From assembly GCA_043808235.1 (NCBI GenBank), contig JAZDFC010000084.1, positions 1 to 64,000 of the forward strand: a stretch of 64,000 nucleotides of DNA, in the 5' to 3' direction. This document shows positions 40,566 through 49,328 of the stretch, one piece after another. The number at the start of each line of letters is the position of its first letter. Positions within the stretch are counted from its first letter, which is position 1. Both the position numbers and the translations under genes were made by a program. This DNA comes from JAZDFC01 sp043808235. GTDB taxonomy: Bacteria > Bacteroidota > Ignavibacteria > Ignavibacteriales > Melioribacteraceae. Below the pieces are notes generated by a model. The model was not told the origin of the DNA, did not search any database, and saw nothing but the letters and a program-made list of their open reading frames with translations.

Positions 40566-42665
40566 ATGCATAATTCTATTCATAGTATTGGAACGTCCAC
40601 AGACTGGATAGTAATGGTAGTATATTTTATTGCTATCATGCTGTTCGGGACATATTTCAGTAAATACAATAGGACAACACAGGATTTCTTTTTCGGCGGA
40701 AGAAGGTTTGCCTGGTGGCTCATTGCAATGTCGATAGTTGCTACAGGAGTTGGAAGTCATAGTTTTATTAAATACTCAGCAAAGGGATTTGAGTATGGAT
40801 TTTCCTCCACAATGACATATTTGAACGATTGGTTCTTTATGCCATTTTTCTTATTCGGTTGGCTGCCGATAATTGTTTATACTAAGATAAGATCGATACC
40901 GGAATATTTCGAAAAGAGATTCAGCCCGATTGCAAGATTTCTTGCAACAATATTTTTATTGCTTTATATGGTTGGGTATGTAGGAATTGGTTTTCTAACA
41001 ATGGGAAAAGCAATTTTACCTATGCTGCCTCCGGAATTCACTTTGTTTGGAATAAATTTTCAAATAACGCTGATGGGACTAATTATTGTTATCGCCGTTA
41101 TTACAGGAGTATATATAACTTTCGGCGGGCAAACAGCAGTCATCTTTACAGATTTACTTCAGGGATTTATTTTAGTCTTTGCCGGAATGATGGTTTTTGC
41201 ACTTGGTATAGATTACCTTGGGGGATTTAAAGTATTTTGGGATTTGCTTCCCACTTCATGGAAGTTACCGCTCGCGAATTTTAATTCACCATCGGATTTT
41301 AACTTTGTGGGGATCTTTTGGCAGGACGGGGTTGCGGGTTCGGTAGGATTCTTATTTATGAATATGGGATTGGTAATGAGATTTATGGCTACCAAAAGTG
41401 TTGATGAAGGACGTAAAGCCGCAGTATTTAATGTTTTGTTCATGCTGCCTATTTCTGCAATAGTCGTAGGCAACGCCGGCTGGATTGGCAAAGCTATCTC
41501 TGTTGCCGATCCATCTATAGTAAGTCCAACCACAAATCCCGATAGTGTTTTTGTTGTTGTAGCAAATATAATTTCTCACCCCGGTGTGTTCGGATTTATT
41601 ATGGCGGCTTTAACCGCCGCTTTAATGTCAACAGTGGATACTCTAATTAATGCAACCGCAGCAGTTTATATAAACGATGTCCACCGTCCCATTCAGAAAT
41701 TGATAAAAGCTAAATTCGCCTCGAAGAAAGAAGAAGACAAAAAAGAATTAAACGCAGCAAGATATGCCTCTGTGTTTTTTACGCTTTGCGGTGTTTTGGC
41801 GGTTATTCCTTTTAGCAAATTCCCCACTGTTTACGAAGCACACGGCTATTTCCATTCAACATTAACACCGCCGCTTGTTACGGCAATTTTCCTCGGAGTA
41901 TTTTGGAAAAAGTTTACACCATCGGCTGTTATGGCAACATTTATCGGCGGAGCCGCTTTAATGATTCTTGGTTCGCACTATCCATACGCGCTAATGACTC
42001 CGTTTGCTCACGGAACACCGTTTGACCCTGTGCATCCATATTCATACATCAGCGCTTTATATAATACTTTTGTATGTGTGGCAATTGGGGTGCTTGTTGC
42101 ACTTACTACCAAACAACAGCGGAGGTTAATGACAAAATTAAGCGGGGTTACAAACATAAATAATATTATGCCGGGACTATTCGCCCTGTCAATAGTTTTA
42201 TTTTTATTAATCTTCTTCAATATTGGTCCGCTTATTTTCTTATTTATAAGCGCTATCACATTAACTATCCTAGTAATTTTTACTTCCCTCCACTACATAA
42301 AGTATGATGATATTGCGAACACAGATGGATTAACCGTTTGGTCAATAAGTAAAGCCAAAGAATATTTTAAAGGACGCAAACCTAATGAACGCGAGGGTAA
42401 AAAAGTAAGAGTTCATTATAAACTAAAACCCGGCGAAGACAATACTATCAACTTCACGCAGAAAGATATGAATAAAATGGAAGCTGAAGTCGGAGACCTG
42501 GTTTATATCTGCGATGCAAGAAAAATTTTAGGCGGAGTTAAATCGATTCACTCTGTTTATGGCGAGCCGCATGATGAGGAAGGCATTGTTTATATTAATA
42601 ATGAGCATTTATTAAGCGGTGTTTTCGTAGAAGGAAAAATTCTGGAAGCAGAAAAAGAAATGTAA
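40566..42665 (+). CDS. Sodium:solute symporter (SSS family)
   Basis: I use the ATG at 40566 (699 residues); an upstream TTG start would overlap the small membrane gene. The family shows in TSTDWIVMVVYFIAIMLFGTYFSKYNRTTQDFFFGGRRFAWWLIAMSIVATGVGSHSFI and IPEYFEKRFSPIARFLATIF, then ITGVYITFGGQTAVIFTDLLQGFILVFAGMMV, the SSS signature. About 13-15 helices are expected. Residues ~590-699 form a soluble, cytoplasmic extension (ERGKKVRVHYKLKPGED ... VGDLVYICDARKILGG) not needed for the core fold. Substrate (sugar, acid or vitamin) cannot be told. Confidence 0.92.
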   Translation: MHNSIHSIGTSTDWIVMVVYFIAIMLFGTYFSKYNRTTQDFFFGGRRFAWWLIAMSIVATGVGSHSFIKYSAKGFEYGFSSTMTYLNDWFFMPFFLFGWLPIIVYTKIRSIPEYFEKRFSPIARFLATIFLLLYMVGYVGIGFLTMGKAILPMLPPEFTLFGINFQITLMGLIIVIAVITGVYITFGGQTAVIFTDLLQGFILVFAGMMVFALGIDYLGGFKVFWDLLPTSWKLPLANFNSPSDFNFVGIFWQDGVAGSVGFLFMNMGLVMRFMATKSVDEGRKAAVFNVLFMLPISAIVVGNAGWIGKAISVADPSIVSPTTNPDSVFVVVANIISHPGVFGFIMAALTAALMSTVDTLINATAAVYINDVHRPIQKLIKAKFASKKEEDKKELNAARYASVFFTLCGVLAVIPFSKFPTVYEAHGYFHSTLTPPLVTAIFLGVFWKKFTPSAVMATFIGGAALMILGSHYPYALMTPFAHGTPFDPVHPYSYISALYNTFVCVAIGVLVALTTKQQRRLMTKLSGVTNINNIMPGLFALSIVLFLLIFFNIGPLIFLFISAITLTILVIFTSLHYIKYDDIANTDGLTVWSISKAKEYFKGRKPNEREGKKVRVHYKLKPGEDNTINFTQKDMNKMEAEVGDLVYICDARKILGGVKSIHSVYGEPHDEEGIVYINNEHLLSGVFVEGKILEAEKEM

Positions 42666-42674
42666 AACACAGTT

Positions 42675-42733
42675 ATCAAGTTGCAAGTGCATAAAGTTTG
42701 AAACAATTGATGAATTTGCAACTTGATTTTTTT
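42675..42733 (+). terminator. Terminator after the symporter
   Basis: ATCAAGTTGCAA (42675-42686) pairs with TTGCAACTTGAT (42716-42727) around a 29-base loop and is followed directly by TTTTTT. It lies ten bases after the symporter stop. Confidence 0.7.
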
Positions 42734-42842
42734 ATCCAATCCCAAAACTATTCTTTTTTTTATAACCAACTTTTACACAAATAAATTTACGCTATCATGC
42801 TTTAGGATGCCTGCCCGGCAAAAGACGGGATTTTTTTGAATA

Positions 42843-42883
42843 GCGTTATCCTTCAGGCCTGCCCAGCTCTGACGGGGTAACGC
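42843..42883. repeat. Imperfect inverted repeat GCGTTATCC...GGGGTAACGC
   Basis: The 311-base gap between the symporter and the MFS gene ends with a degenerate repeat region. GCGTTATCC (42843-42851) is matched by GGGGTAACGC (42874-42883) around GGCCTGCCC. Upstream, GCCTGCCCGG...GACGGGA (42808-42830) echoes the same core, and GGTAACGC recurs at 42964-42971. These arms match those of the palindrome at 20498-20519. Confidence 0.45.
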
Positions 42884-42976
42884 GGTGTTATAATAATTGC
42901 AAATTTGAAACATACGGGTTTTGTTTTATCAGCGCTTTCCCATAGAGCTGTCTGGCACAATCTGGTAACGCAGCGT

Positions 42977-44161
42977 TTATCGTTGCGATATAAAAACCAA
43001 TCCCAATAGTGCAGCAATAATAACAATCAGAAACACCGGGATAATCTCCAAAGAAATATGCCGTGCTAATACGCCTGCCAATCCAGGAAGTACAGCTACT
43101 CCCAATCCCGCAGCACCAAGCTGCATTCCGATTGTGTTCGCCGCATTACGCTTGCCTACTCGTTCACTCGTACCGGATACAAGTCCCGGGAAAATCGGTG
43201 CGACAGCATATCCAATAATAACCACCCCGGATAAACTCATTATATTATTCAAATCCCACCAAATTAAAATAGCGCCGACTAATGCTGCAAGCAGACTAAG
43301 CATGAGTAGTTTATTATTTCCTAATCGTTTAGTATAAAATCCCGCCATAATGCGACCGAACGTGAACATTGCCCAGTAACTGCCCGCCCAAAATCCAGCC
43401 AGTTCGGAATTAATATTACGTGATTCGGTTAGTAGGGTGTATGTCCAATTTCCCAAAGTGGATTCAATCCCTGTATAAAGGAAAAACATCAAGATACTCA
43501 ACCACACAGCAGGCAAACGAAGAGTTTCCGAAAATGGGGTTTTATAATCTGTCAACAGTTTTTTATCAGTGGCTGGATTATAATTATTCTTTCGCCACAT
43601 CGAAAGAGTGGACGCAAAAGAAACCGCAAGCGCAAGTTGAGCTGCGCCAACTATTGCATATCCCCATCTCCATGTATGAAAGTAGTTAATGCCAATCGTC
43701 ATAATAACGGGACCGAGTGTTACTCCGATTCCCCAGCTCGCGTGCAGCCATTGCATAAGCCGTTCACCAAAATTCGATGCAACATAAGTGTTTATGCCTG
43801 CATCTATTGCACCGGCGCCAACACCTAATCCAAAACCAACAGCTACTAACATCCACCATTCCGGAACAAGAGTAAATCCAATTAAAGCAATTCCGGTTAC
43901 GGCACAGCTAACAGCAAGCAAACCGCCGACTCCTAATCGGGACATAATTTTGCCATTTAAAGAACTGGAAATGATATAACCGGAAACGGCAAATATGAGA
44001 AGCACACCAAGTGAATCGAGAGGAAGCGAAAAACTTTTTCTGATTGAGGGCCATGCAACACCGAGTAAACCGTCCGGCAACCCCAATGAGATAAATGCAA
44101 TAAAAGCAAGAATAACTAATGCGGTTTTAGTAGTAAATATTTTTTTAATGACGGAATTCAT
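42977..44161 (-). CDS. Major facilitator superfamily transporter
   Basis: A 394-residue permease with 12 predicted helices. The N-terminal segment LVILAFIAFISLGLPDGLLGVAWPSIRKSFSLPLDSLGVLLIFAVSGYIISSSLNGKIMSRLGVGGLLA has the D-G-L-x-G motif and the R-x-G-G/R cytoplasmic loop of MFS sugar/fucose-permease-like members. Other helices show GFGLGVGAGAIDAGINTYVA, FWAGSYWAMFTFGRIMAGF. It lies alone between the symporter terminator and coaD. The substrate is unknown; a sugar is likely from the subgroup. Confidence 0.88.
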   Translation of the reverse strand: MNSVIKKIFTTKTALVILAFIAFISLGLPDGLLGVAWPSIRKSFSLPLDSLGVLLIFAVSGYIISSSLNGKIMSRLGVGGLLAVSCAVTGIALIGFTLVPEWWMLVAVGFGLGVGAGAIDAGINTYVASNFGERLMQWLHASWGIGVTLGPVIMTIGINYFHTWRWGYAIVGAAQLALAVSFASTLSMWRKNNYNPATDKKLLTDYKTPFSETLRLPAVWLSILMFFLYTGIESTLGNWTYTLLTESRNINSELAGFWAGSYWAMFTFGRIMAGFYTKRLGNNKLLMLSLLAALVGAILIWWDLNNIMSLSGVVIIGYAVAPIFPGLVSGTSERVGKRNAANTIGMQLGAAGLGVAVLPGLAGVLARHISLEIIPVFLIVIIAALLGLVFISQR

Positions 44162-44216
44162 TTTTCCTTATTCGGAAGGATGGGAAATACAAAAAAACAA
44201 ACAGCAAATGATAAAT

Positions 44217-44265
44217 AATTTTCAAATTCCAATACTCATAAATCAACAATCGTCAATCATCAATC
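44217..44265 (-). repeat. Tandem heptamer array overlapping the coaD stop
   Basis: On the minus strand it reads GATTGAT, GATTGAC, GATTGTT, GATTTAT, GAGTATT, GGAATTT, GAAAATT: seven consecutive 7-base units decaying away from the gene. The coaD stop TGA (44266-44264) overlaps the first unit. It resembles the arrays at 18019-18115, where the caspase stop also lies in the first unit. Confidence 0.6.
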
Positions 44266-44779
44266 AAAAGTCTTCCCTCACATCCTGTACTTTATTAGCG
44301 TTCAATAGTTTTTTTGCCATCAATTTTTTTACTACGACCGGCGGCACGAACTCATTTATATCTGCTTCGAACTGGGAAAGGTTTCGCACAATTGTTGAGT
44401 TGAGGTAAGTATATTTTTCATGGGGCATCAGAAATATCGTTACTAGTTCTTCATCGAGCTTGCGGTTCATTAATGCCATTTGGAATTCATATTCAAAATC
44501 ACTCACGGCACGCAAGCCTCTTATTATCCCCATAGCGCCGACTTCCTTTGCATGGTCCACAATCAATCCCGAGAACGAATCGACAATTACGTTCGGAAAA
44601 TCTTTCAAACTCTCTTTCATCATTTCGAGCCGTTCGGAAACAGTGAACAGCGGCGACTTGGACGGATTTCGCGCGACTGTAACGACAACCTCATCAAATA
44701 ATCCTGCAGCTCGCTGAATTACATCAATGTGTCCCAATGTGATAGGATCGAATGTACCGGGATAAATTACTCGTTTCAT
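44264..44779 (-). CDS. coaD: Phosphopantetheine adenylyltransferase
   Basis: The 171-residue enzyme makes dephospho-CoA from 4'-phosphopantetheine and ATP, the penultimate CoA step. MKRVIYPGTFDPITLGHIDVIQRAAGLFDEVVV carries the T/HxGH motif; ISSTxx-like YLNSTIVRNLSQFEADINEFVPPVV is the C-terminal motif. I prefer the ATG at 44779, preceded by GGTGG, to the TTG at 44788. It is separate from the other CoA genes at 1.7-5.6 kb. A TATATTTG -7 box lies at 44817-44824 upstream. The stop codon overlaps a heptamer array. Confidence 0.95.
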   Translation of the reverse strand: MKRVIYPGTFDPITLGHIDVIQRAAGLFDEVVVTVARNPSKSPLFTVSERLEMMKESLKDFPNVIVDSFSGLIVDHAKEVGAMGIIRGLRAVSDFEYEFQMALMNRKLDEELVTIFLMPHEKYTYLNSTIVRNLSQFEADINEFVPPVVVKKLMAKKLLNANKVQDVREDF

Positions 44780-44956
44780 TTCCACCAAAAAATTTGTTCA
44801 TTGAAATTACTGCGGTCAAATATACGAATTTGGGGAAAAAGAATTGCTCAATTAGTTACTTGCACTCTTTGAAGAATGCGTACTTTTTCCGTTGCGATTA
44901 GTTTAGACCATAATAAAAAATTTTTTATCAACTAATAGCTTTTCATTTTTACATGG

Positions 44957-45517
44957 TTAAAAATTGTAGAATATTCCGATTTTAAATGAAGGGACAATCA
45001 CAGTATCTCTATATTTTACCATCCTATTCATATTGATGCCTGCAGACCAAATTATTCCAAAACCGGATTTATGGATATTTTCCCTCCCGACATTAAATTC
45101 AAGTAACGTTCCCTTATAAAACGGTTCGTCAATATTCATTTTTTCATATTCCAGTGAGGAACCTATATGAGCTGTATATTCAAAGGATATTTTGTTAATA
45201 AATAGAATTATTTGATTGAAATGATAAGCAGCCTTTATCCCCAATCCTACGGCAAAATTTGGGAAGGGATTTCCTTCAACTCCAGAATAGGAGGCTTTTA
45301 CAGCTATAGAAATGTTATCTGTCGCCTGATATCCAACGCCGACCGAAAGTATTTCAAGAAAGCCAATACTTGAGTAAATAAATACTTCTCTTGTTTTTTC
45401 ACAACTGCTATCTACTCGATTTGTATCACTCTGCGTTTGTTCTGCCGAATTGGATTGTCCCATTAAATACATGTCTTGGGATAATATCAAGCTAATTAAT
45501 GTGAAGATGATTTTCAT
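44957..45517 (-). CDS. Small outer-membrane beta-barrel-like protein
   Basis: I place the start at the ATG at 45517, giving a signal peptide (MKIIFTLISLILSQDMYLMGQ) and about 186 residues; a longer ATG at 45547 with AGGA upstream cannot be excluded. The mature part alternates hydrophobic and polar residues in strands (FIYSSIGFLEILSVGVGYQAT, ISIAVKASYSG, GLGIKAAYHF) and ends with the aromatic SFKIGIFYNF, as expected for a barrel inserted by BamA. No family recognised. It follows a similar gene by 46 bases. After the stop lies a weak A/T palindrome (44913-44928). Confidence 0.7.
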   Translation of the reverse strand: MKIIFTLISLILSQDMYLMGQSNSAEQTQSDTNRVDSSCEKTREVFIYSSIGFLEILSVGVGYQATDNISIAVKASYSGVEGNPFPNFAVGLGIKAAYHFNQIILFINKISFEYTAHIGSSLEYEKMNIDEPFYKGTLLEFNVGRENIHKSGFGIIWSAGINMNRMVKYRDTVIVPSFKIGIFYNF

Positions 45518-45562
45518 ATAAGTCCCATTAATTAATTTGCTACACATTTATGATTCCTGCAT

Positions 45563-46072
45563 TTAATCCGCTTGAATTAAACAAAATGAAATATCCAGTC
45601 CGGGGTAGTATTCCGGCGCTTTAAAAGAATTTATAAAGGCAGTTAATCTAAGTTGGGTGCGAATACTTAAAATCCCACATTGCCCGTTTACAAGTCCCAA
45701 GCCAATTTGATAAAGGAAACCCCATTTCCCGCTTTCACCGATTATTCCGGCTAAGTCCGCATTGCCATACAATGAGTTTGTATGCCCGAAAAAAATTTTT
45801 CCGCCCAAACCGACTGATTGACAACTTACAATCATCGGAACGTAAAACTGATTGATTTGAAAGTAAACCTCTGTGGTTCCTTTAATATTTGCACCCAATC
45901 CCAATCCCGCTTTTATTGGTGCGAAACCAACATCAACAAAAAAGATAAACCTGCTATCCCGGAAATAAGTGTTACTCATGGAAGGTATGTTGCCCGCATT
46001 AAAAGATTGTGCCGATAAACTACTTGTTAATAGAACAGTGAAGAGATGAAATAAACAATTCAGTTGTTTCAT
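45563..46072 (-). CDS. Small outer-membrane-like protein
   Basis: A 169-residue product with a signal peptide (MKQLNCLFHLFTVLLTSSLSAQ) and strand-rich body (FIFFVDVGFAPIKAGLGLGANIK, VYFQINQFYVP, GLGGKIFFGHTN, FLYQIGLGL). It ends in strands but without a final Phe (LDISFCLIQAD). It sits just upstream of the gene at 44957 in the same orientation, and the two are probably cotranscribed. They share the barrel-like pattern but not clear sequence identity. Function is unknown. Confidence 0.65.
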   Translation of the reverse strand: MKQLNCLFHLFTVLLTSSLSAQSFNAGNIPSMSNTYFRDSRFIFFVDVGFAPIKAGLGLGANIKGTTEVYFQINQFYVPMIVSCQSVGLGGKIFFGHTNSLYGNADLAGIIGESGKWGFLYQIGLGLVNGQCGILSIRTQLRLTAFINSFKAPEYYPGLDISFCLIQAD

Positions 46073-46191
46073 ATTCTTTACCCCGAATTATTTCTCTATG
46101 TGTGTTACGAAAATTATTTCTATTGTATTAACAATCAACATGCGGAAAGCAAGAGTAAGATTATGAATAAGATTAAGAAAACACATTATAT

Positions 46192-46737
46192 TTACACTCC
46201 AAAAACATACACCAAACTATCGCCCAATCTTTTCACCGGTTCGATTCCGAAATATTCGATATCGTTTTCTTTTGTTTGGATTGAACGCTCGATAAGTAGA
46301 ATTCCTTCTCCGGAAAGGAAGTTATTACTGCGAAGATTTGATACAACATCGTGAATATCATCTTTGAAAAACGGCGGGTCGCAAAGTATCAAATCGTAAA
46401 CGGGATGTTCGCTTAGTTTACTGAATTTTATTGCTTCCATCTTCCAAATTTTACATTGTTCATCTGCTTTTAGAGTAGAAATATTTTCCGCAAGCGTTTT
46501 ATATACTTCATAATTTTTCTCCACGAAGTGGACTTCGCCCGCGCCGCGGCTCAATGCTTCCAATCCGAGTGAGCCCGAACCGGCGTACAAATCGCAAACG
46601 GCAACTCCGTCAAAGTCGATGATGTTGTTTAGGTAGTTGAAAATCGATTCGCGGTTTCTATCAGTAGTCGGTCTAACAAATTTTGATTTCGGAACTTTGA
46701 TGGTTCTCCCGCGATGTATTCCGCTAATGATTCTCAT
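46192..46737 (-). CDS. rsmD: 16S rRNA (guanine966-N2)-methyltransferase
   Basis: The 181-residue enzyme methylates G966 of 16S rRNA. The start MRIISGIHRGRTIKVPKSKFVRPTTDRNRESIFNYL is diagnostic. The SAM-binding motif is VCDLYAGSGSLGLEALSRGAGEVHFVEKN and the catalytic DPPF motif is LILCDPPFF. Its start abuts the stop of the PilM-like gene. It is the last gene of the hrcA-grpE-dnaJ-comEA-pilM-rsmD run. Confidence 0.95.
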   Translation of the reverse strand: MRIISGIHRGRTIKVPKSKFVRPTTDRNRESIFNYLNNIIDFDGVAVCDLYAGSGSLGLEALSRGAGEVHFVEKNYEVYKTLAENISTLKADEQCKIWKMEAIKFSKLSEHPVYDLILCDPPFFKDDIHDVVSNLRSNNFLSGEGILLIERSIQTKENDIEYFGIEPVKRLGDSLVYVFGV

Positions 46738-47661
46738 TTATATTAATCTGTATGCAACACCGGCAGGAGAGCTGAATTGAAAATATTTTCTTGTATATAA
46801 ACTATTTGTTGCAAGTGCCGGATTGGATTTGAGCTTGGAGAAAGGATTGTAAATCATAAACGGCAGATTCAATTTTTCTTTTGAGCTTTGAATTATATCA
46901 TCGAGAGGAATTGTACCGGCAATGAAATAACGATCAACCATGTTTTCATCCACACCTAATTTACGTATGTCGCTCAATGCTTCTTTAATCCGCGGGATAA
47001 TTTCAATAGTCGAGCTGAACTGCTTTACTTTAAAATAAAACGGCAGTCCTCTTTCGAGAAGGATTATGGAAACATCGTTATCCGAAACAAGAATGTGAAC
47101 AAACAATTCGTCCTTTGGTCTGGCATATTCCATCATTAGCGAAGTGTTGGCGGCAATATGCGAGTTATCAACCAACTTAAGATTCAGCGTATTTCTTACG
47201 CAGAATTTATGAATCATCTTCAGGTAATTTTTAATAAGCGCGACTATAATAACATGTTTGTTTGGGCGGAGCCGGCTTTTATCAAAATTTATATTCTGAA
47301 TTATAAAATCGTCGGGTTTATAATGCGGATATAAAATTGACAGTTCCCATTTAAAATGTTCAATAAGATCTTCCTGAACTAAAGTATTATCGTATGGTAT
47401 TTCAACTACCCGGAAGAATTGGTTCGGCAGACTGAATGCGACCGAATCGCAACTGAGCGGCTTTCGCGAAACGAGCTCGTTAAAAGCATTCTGAATAATG
47501 GAAAGAAATTTAGTTTCGCTGCTTGTAGTTTCGAGACTTTCGTCGAAAGACTGTTCGTCAATATTTTCAAGAATAAAAGAACCGTCGTTATATGCGAGTT
47601 CTATTATTTGAATTTTACTTCCGGTTATATTTATACCGGCATGGTTTTCAAAGAAAGGCAT
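46738..47661 (-). CDS. PilM-like actin-fold protein
   Basis: The 307-residue protein has the actin-like start of PilM (AGINITGSKIQIIELAY), a SLPNQFFRVVEIPYDNTL segment like the SLP...FFR-V/I-E/P strand of PilM, and a LVDNSHIAANTSLMM turn. PilM docks the PilN tail at the cytoplasmic face in type IV pilus or DNA-uptake machines. No pilN/O/P/Q are seen beside it. It lies directly upstream of rsmD and 12 bases after comEA, suggesting a role connected with DNA uptake, although this is inference. Some ATP-binding residues look weakly conserved. Confidence 0.72.
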   Translation of the reverse strand: MPFFENHAGINITGSKIQIIELAYNDGSFILENIDEQSFDESLETTSSETKFLSIIQNAFNELVSRKPLSCDSVAFSLPNQFFRVVEIPYDNTLVQEDLIEHFKWELSILYPHYKPDDFIIQNINFDKSRLRPNKHVIIVALIKNYLKMIHKFCVRNTLNLKLVDNSHIAANTSLMMEYARPKDELFVHILVSDNDVSIILLERGLPFYFKVKQFSSTIEIIPRIKEALSDIRKLGVDENMVDRYFIAGTIPLDDIIQSSKEKLNLPFMIYNPFSKLKSNPALATNSLYTRKYFQFSSPAGVAYRLI

Positions 47662-47673
47662 TATAAAATTTCG

Positions 47674-48189
47674 CTATTCAACAATTATAAAATCTTTTAA
47701 TTCGGCAAACTTTCCTTCACCTATTCCTTTTACATTCATAATCTCTTTTAAAGACTTAAATCTGCCGTGAACATTTCTGTATTCAATTATTTTTGCTGCT
47801 GTTTTTTCACCAATACCGGGCAATGATGCTAATTCTTTTATGCCCGCAGAATTGATATTGATTTTTTTTGCACGGACATTACCTTTATTGGTGCCGGAAA
47901 TATTTTTGCTAACACTAAAATTCAAAAGTTCCGAATTAGAATCAACCTTTTTCTTTTCTAATTCGGCGATGTCTTTCTCTTCCGTATCAGCAATACCCGA
48001 ATTGAAGAAGATGCTGTCTTGAGTTGAGTAATCATATTCAATAACCGGGGATACCGAGCCCTGGTACTTAATGTAATATGCGGCAAGACCGATACAGAAC
48101 ATGCACAAAATAAAAATCACAACCTTAAATTCAGTATCGGTAAAACCAAGTTTTCGGGATATGTTTGAAAACCTGCCGATTGTATTCAC
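47674..48189 (-). CDS. ComEA-family helix-hairpin-helix DNA-binding protein
   Basis: A 171-residue membrane-anchored protein: N-terminal helix (VVIFILCMFCIGLAAYYI), a linker of ~70 residues, then a tandem HhH domain (INSAGIKELASLPGIGEKTAAKIIEYRNVHGRFKSLKEIMNVKGIGEGKFAELKDFI) that binds double-stranded DNA without sequence preference. This is the ComEA arrangement: DNA receptor for transformation. The rest of the uptake machinery (ComEC, ComF, pilins) is not in the window. The next gene encodes a PilM-like protein, which strengthens the competence interpretation. Confidence 0.9.
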   Translation of the reverse strand: MNTIGRFSNISRKLGFTDTEFKVVIFILCMFCIGLAAYYIKYQGSVSPVIEYDYSTQDSIFFNSGIADTEEKDIAELEKKKVDSNSELLNFSVSKNISGTNKGNVRAKKININSAGIKELASLPGIGEKTAAKIIEYRNVHGRFKSLKEIMNVKGIGEGKFAELKDFIIVE

Positions 48190-48204
48190 CTACAAAAATA
48201 AAAT

Positions 48205-49326
48205 TTATCTTTTCGGAGTTATGTTCGGCTGCTTCATTAATTCTTTTAGAAGCTCTTTTTCTCGCGCGGTCAATTTTTCCGGCACATGAATGTTGATCCG
48301 CACAAGCTGATCGCCTGCGCCGTGACTGTTCAAATGCTGAATGCCTTTCTCGCGCATCTTTAAATATTTTCCTGCTTGTATTCCGGCATCGATTTTTAAT
48401 TTAGCTCTGCCGTTCAATGTAGGAACTTCTACTTCCGTTCCCATTACCGCTTCGGGGAAACTGATAAACAAATCATAAATCACGTTGTCGCCATCGCGTA
48501 CAAAATGTTCGTGTCGCAATTCCTGGAATACTACAATAATATCTCCTGCATGTCCGCCATTTTTTCCGGCGTTGCCTTCACCGCGAAGCGTCATATAACT
48601 ATTATCCGTTACACCGGCAGGCACATTAATTTTTATTGTATCCTCTTCATTTGTTCTTCCGTCGCCCTTGCATGTAACGCATGGCGATGAAATTACTTTA
48701 CCGGTTCCGTTGCAGTTACTGCAAGGCGAAATATTAACAAACTGACCAAAAACCGAACGTGATACCTGGCGTACTTCGCCCGTGCCGTTGCAAACGCTGC
48801 AAGTATTGAATGAACCTCCATCCTTAGCGCCTGTGCCATTACACGTTTGGCAAGTAATAAATTTTTTGATTTTAATTTTCTTTGTTGTACCCGCAGCAAT
48901 TTCTTCGAGTGTTAGTTTGATAGTAACTTTCAAATCCGAGCCCGGAGTACCTGTGCTGCGTCTTCTCCCGCGCTGCTGCCTTGAACCGCCGCCAAAAAAA
49001 TCATCAAAAATGGAACCGCCGCCGAATGCACCTCCGAATATATCCGAGAAATGACTGAAGATATCGTTCACATCCGAATAACTATGGAAGTCCTGGCCAC
49101 CTCTTAATCCGTTGTGTCCAAATTTATCATACTTCGAACGTTTGTCATCGTCGCTCAAAACTTCGTATGCTTCCGCTGCTTCTTTGAATTTTTCTTCCGC
49201 TTCTTTATCGCCCTGGTTTCTATCGGGATGAAACTGCATCGCCATTTTGCGGTATGATTTCTTTATCTCGTCTTTGGATGCTTTTTTATCGACACCAAGT
49301 ATTTCATAATAGTCGCGTTTAGCCAT
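48205..49326 (-). CDS. dnaJ: Chaperone DnaJ
   Basis: The 373-residue Hsp40 has a J domain (residues 1-70) with the HPD motif in MQFHPDRNQGD, a G/F-rich linker (DIFGGAFGGGSIFDDFFGGGSRQQRGRRR), four zinc-binding repeats (CQTCNGTG, CSVCNGTG, CSNCNGTG, CVTCKGDG; residues ~150-220) and the substrate-binding C-terminal domain. It stimulates DnaK ATPase. It is preceded by grpE with a two-base gap and by hrcA; dnaK is not linked. Confidence 0.97.
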   Translation of the reverse strand: MAKRDYYEILGVDKKASKDEIKKSYRKMAMQFHPDRNQGDKEAEEKFKEAAEAYEVLSDDDKRSKYDKFGHNGLRGGQDFHSYSDVNDIFSHFSDIFGGAFGGGSIFDDFFGGGSRQQRGRRRSTGTPGSDLKVTIKLTLEEIAAGTTKKIKIKKFITCQTCNGTGAKDGGSFNTCSVCNGTGEVRQVSRSVFGQFVNISPCSNCNGTGKVISSPCVTCKGDGRTNEEDTIKINVPAGVTDNSYMTLRGEGNAGKNGGHAGDIIVVFQELRHEHFVRDGDNVIYDLFISFPEAVMGTEVEVPTLNGRAKLKIDAGIQAGKYLKMREKGIQHLNSHGAGDQLVRINIHVPEKLTAREKELLKELMKQPNITPKR

Positions 49327-49328
49327 TG

